A stretch of DNA of 7,004 bases, taken from NCBI GenBank assembly GCA_947476405.1, contig CANJQG010000068.1:1-7004 (forward strand). Direction: 5' to 3'. A program made the position numbers and the translations under genes. Position 1 is the first letter of the stretch; every line of letters begins with the position of its first letter. The DNA is from Thiotrichales bacterium (GTDB lineage Bacteria > Pseudomonadota > Gammaproteobacteria > Francisellales > CACEW01). This document shows positions 5,827 through 7,004 of the stretch, in pieces. The notes under the pieces were generated by a model. It was not told the DNA's origin, did not search any database, and was given only the letters and a program-made list of their open reading frames with translations.

Positions 5827-6515
5827 TGCCTCATATTTTTATTGTTGAAGATGATCAGGCCCTCAGTGATTTAATGCGGGATTTTCTCAAAACTTATGAT
5901 TTCGAAGTCACTCAGATTGACTCAGGAGATCAGGCCGTTTTTCGTATTCTCAACAAAAAGCCGGATTTGGTGATTCTGGACATCATGTTGCCAAAGCTGG
6001 ATGGCATTCAGGTCTGTCGCTCCATTCGCCAAAACTATCAAGGCGCTATTTTGATGCTGACTGCCCGCCAGGAAGATGATATGCAAATCACCGGCTTGAA
6101 TGATGGGGCAGATGATTACGTCAAAAAGCCCGTTGATCCTCAGGTTTTATTGGCTCGCATTCAAGCTTTATTGCGCCATGGCAATCGCCAGAATAGTAGT
6201 CTATCAGTTCTTGAATTTGGCTCTCTCCGCATTGACCAGGCTGCCCGATCAATTACTTTGGGAGGCAAGGAGATTGATTTGCCGCGTGTTGAGTTAGACC
6301 TCTTAATTTTCCTGGCTAACAATGCAGGAAAAACGGTTGATCGCAATACCATTTATCGGGTACTACGCGGTATTGACCATGATGGTTTGGATCGTTCCGT
6401 TGATTTACAGATTTCCCATCTACGCAATAAATTAGGCGACAACTCTGAAAATCCCACCCGTATCAAAACAGTGTGGGGGAAGGGGTATTTGTTCGTGCCC
6501 ACCTCCTGGGATTGA
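5826..6515 (+). CDS. RstA-like OmpR/PhoB-family response regulator
   Basis: A 229-residue cytoplasmic transcription factor. The receiver domain (1-117) has the acidic pair Glu8/Asp9, phospho-acceptor Asp52 in LDIMLPKLDG, Thr79 and Lys101 before a proline, so it should be phosphorylatable. The winged-helix effector domain (about 128-225) ends with GLDRSVDLQISHLRNKLGDN (187-206) and RIKTVWGKGYLF, which match E. coli RstA (GLDRSVDVAISRLRKKL..., RIKTVRNKGYLF) very closely, down to a final aromatic-acidic pair (WD here, WE in RstA). The ATG overlaps the kinase TAA by one base. The order kinase then regulator is the reverse of E. coli rstA-rstB. In enterobacteria RstA acts with PhoPQ-linked, acid and envelope-stress genes; targets here are unknown. 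The symbol is left blank because orthology is not proven, though the subfamily call is strong. Confidence 0.93.
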   Translation: MPHIFIVEDDQALSDLMRDFLKTYDFEVTQIDSGDQAVFRILNKKPDLVILDIMLPKLDGIQVCRSIRQNYQGAILMLTARQEDDMQITGLNDGADDYVKKPVDPQVLLARIQALLRHGNRQNSSLSVLEFGSLRIDQAARSITLGGKEIDLPRVELDLLIFLANNAGKTVDRNTIYRVLRGIDHDGLDRSVDLQISHLRNKLGDNSENPTRIKTVWGKGYLFVPTSWD

Positions 6516-6517
6516 TG

Positions 6518-6533
6518 CTACAAATTCTCTACA
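6518..6533 (+). promoter_or_regulatory. CTACA direct repeat at 11-bp spacing, possible RstA-like box
   Basis: CTACA occurs at 6518-6522 and 6529-6533, exactly one helical turn apart, just after the regulator stop codon. OmpR-class regulators bind tandem half-sites about 10-11 bp apart, and the reported E. coli RstA box (TACATNTNGTTACA) also contains two TACA units. The site precedes the yidC-like fragment. Two 5-mers can coincide by chance, so this is tentative. Confidence 0.3.
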
Positions 6534-6536
6534 TCT

Positions 6537-6575
6537 TTCTTTCGGTCAAAGCCGTATCCTTTTCTTTTGGTCAAA
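6537..6575 (+). repeat. two 14-bp direct repeats, TTCTTTYGGTCAAA
   Basis: TTCTTTCGGTCAAA (6537-6550) and TTCTTTTGGTCAAA (6562-6575) differ at one base and start 25 bp apart. They fill most of the gap between the response regulator and the yidC-like fragment. They may be tandem protein-binding sites or a remnant of a small duplication; no clear promoter boxes or terminator hairpin are seen in this gap. Confidence 0.55.
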
Positions 6576-6593
6576 TTTAGAAACTGAAAGATC

Positions 6594-6860
6594 ATGAGTA
6601 ACATTTTTTGTTTGAAAAATATCAGAGTCGCGTTGTATATGGCGCTGTTTGTCACTGTCAGTGTGTTATTTATGAAATGGCAAGCTGCAAATCAATCACC
6701 TGAGCCTGTAGCAGCCCAAACGGTGAGCAGTGTTAATTTGCCCGTTACAGACAGCGCTATATCGACGACTCCTGATCTAATCACAGTAGATACGCCGCTG
6801 CTTCAAGTCAAAATCAATCCTGTCGGCGGCAATATCGTCTATGCTGTTTTAAAAGACGCC
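6594..6860 (+). pseudogene. yidC-like membrane insertase, N-terminal fragment interrupted by an insertion sequence
   Basis: The first 89 codons read as the N-terminus of a YidC/Oxa1-type insertase. There is a TM segment at about 11-29 (VALYMALFVTVSVLFMKWQ), a Pro/Ala/Gln/Thr-rich linker (33-58), and the start of the periplasmic P1 domain with LITVDTPLLQVKINPVGGNI (62-81), matching the E. coli pattern [20 protein letters not shown]. The frame then runs into insertion-sequence DNA, adds 28 unrelated residues and stops at 6945-6947. YidC is normally about 550 residues, and all five conserved C-terminal membrane segments are missing here, so the product cannot insert proteins. The usual neighbours (rnpA, yidD, mnmE) are absent, suggesting a second copy or a rearranged locus. 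The ribosome-binding site is weak. It could resume beyond the insertion element, outside the window. Confidence 0.72.
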
Positions 6861-7004
6861 CATTCAACCCCGAAGTGCGAGAGTGTTAAGCATCAGAAAA
6901 AAACACCTCACGTGGAGTCTTGTAGCCTAGAATCTTTCGTGGTCTAGAATTAAGCGCATCCTCGACAACTTGGACCATGGCTGGGGTCAGTATATCAAAA
7001 GGCG
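6861..7004 (-). mobile_element. IS30-family insertion sequence, transposase-3' end (continues past the window)
   Basis: YidC similarity ends at about 6860, and an IS30-type transposase C-terminus is read leftward from the right edge. The DNA between the transposase stop and the junction (6861-6885) holds ATTCAACCCCGAAGTGC, which resembles the terminal inverted repeats of IS30-family elements as I recall them. The exact boundary is uncertain by a few bases and the other end is not in the window, so neither the inverted-repeat pair nor a target duplication can be confirmed. Confidence 0.7.
6886..7004 (-). CDS. IS30-family transposase, C-terminal 38 residues
   Basis: The leftward frame from the window edge to TAA at 6886-6888 encodes a segment containing VEDALNSRPRKILGYKTPRE followed by VFF. 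LNxRPRKxLGxxTPxEVF is the characteristic C-terminus of IS30 transposases, DDE enzymes, where it includes the region around the last catalytic Glu. The 5' part is outside the window. The stop lies only about 25 bp from the element boundary, normal for these compact elements. Whether the copy is intact cannot be seen. Confidence 0.85.
   Translation of the reverse strand, partial: PFDILTPAMVQVVEDALNSRPRKILGYKTPREVFFSDA

Noticed and set aside
6861..6947. The 28 residues after the YidC-like part, which could be read as the C-terminus of an intact 117-residue protein.
   Set aside because: They are antisense to an IS30 transposase C-terminus and unlike YidC, so they result from the insertion rather than being a real domain.
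1..7004. CRISPR arrays, tRNA or rRNA genes, and phage attachment sites.
   Set aside because: Reading both strands showed no regularly spaced repeats, no cloverleaf-like genes and no integrase-associated repeats.

Overview
The window looks like a chromosomal accessory stretch from a gammaproteobacterium. The two-component pair resembles enterobacterial RstB/RstA, and the last gene start resembles the N-terminus of YidC. Codon use and moderate GC content would suit a Legionellales-type or similar aquatic or host-associated lineage, but I cannot place the genus from sequence alone.

Layout: (1) The first ~1.2 kb is read leftward and holds a prolyl-aminopeptidase-like alpha/beta hydrolase (its C-terminus runs off the left edge) and a small HxlR-family winged-helix regulator. 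(2) The regulator is divergent from a rightward DHA2-type MFS drug transporter. Their 111-bp shared control region contains a near-perfect palindrome and two overlapping candidate promoters. (3) A 143-bp gap after the transporter looks like a structured regulatory leader: a candidate promoter, a five-codon leader ORF, two hairpins, and an element that could mask the ribosome-binding site of the next gene. (4) That gene encodes an ABC-F ATPase with the shortened first nucleotide-binding domain and long basic linker seen in antibiotic-resistance (target-protection) ABC-F proteins. (5) A sensor kinase and response regulator of the RstB/RstA type follow, with the kinase gene first and a 1-bp stop/start overlap. 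The kinase's periplasmic part appears to be a tandem duplication of the single RstB sensor unit. (6) After a 78-bp gap with repeated motifs comes the N-terminal ~89 codons of a yidC-like gene. It is cut off by the end of an IS30-family insertion sequence whose transposase reads leftward and leaves the window.

Read together, the centre is a compact defence or drug-response neighbourhood: a regulator-controlled efflux pump, a ribosome-protection ATPase with a possible translation-attenuation leader, and an envelope-stress-type two-component system. The functional link between these modules is inferred from proximity only. The best candidates for something new are the duplicated RstB sensor, the attenuator-like leader before the ABC-F gene, and the IS-interrupted yidC copy away from its usual genomic neighbourhood.
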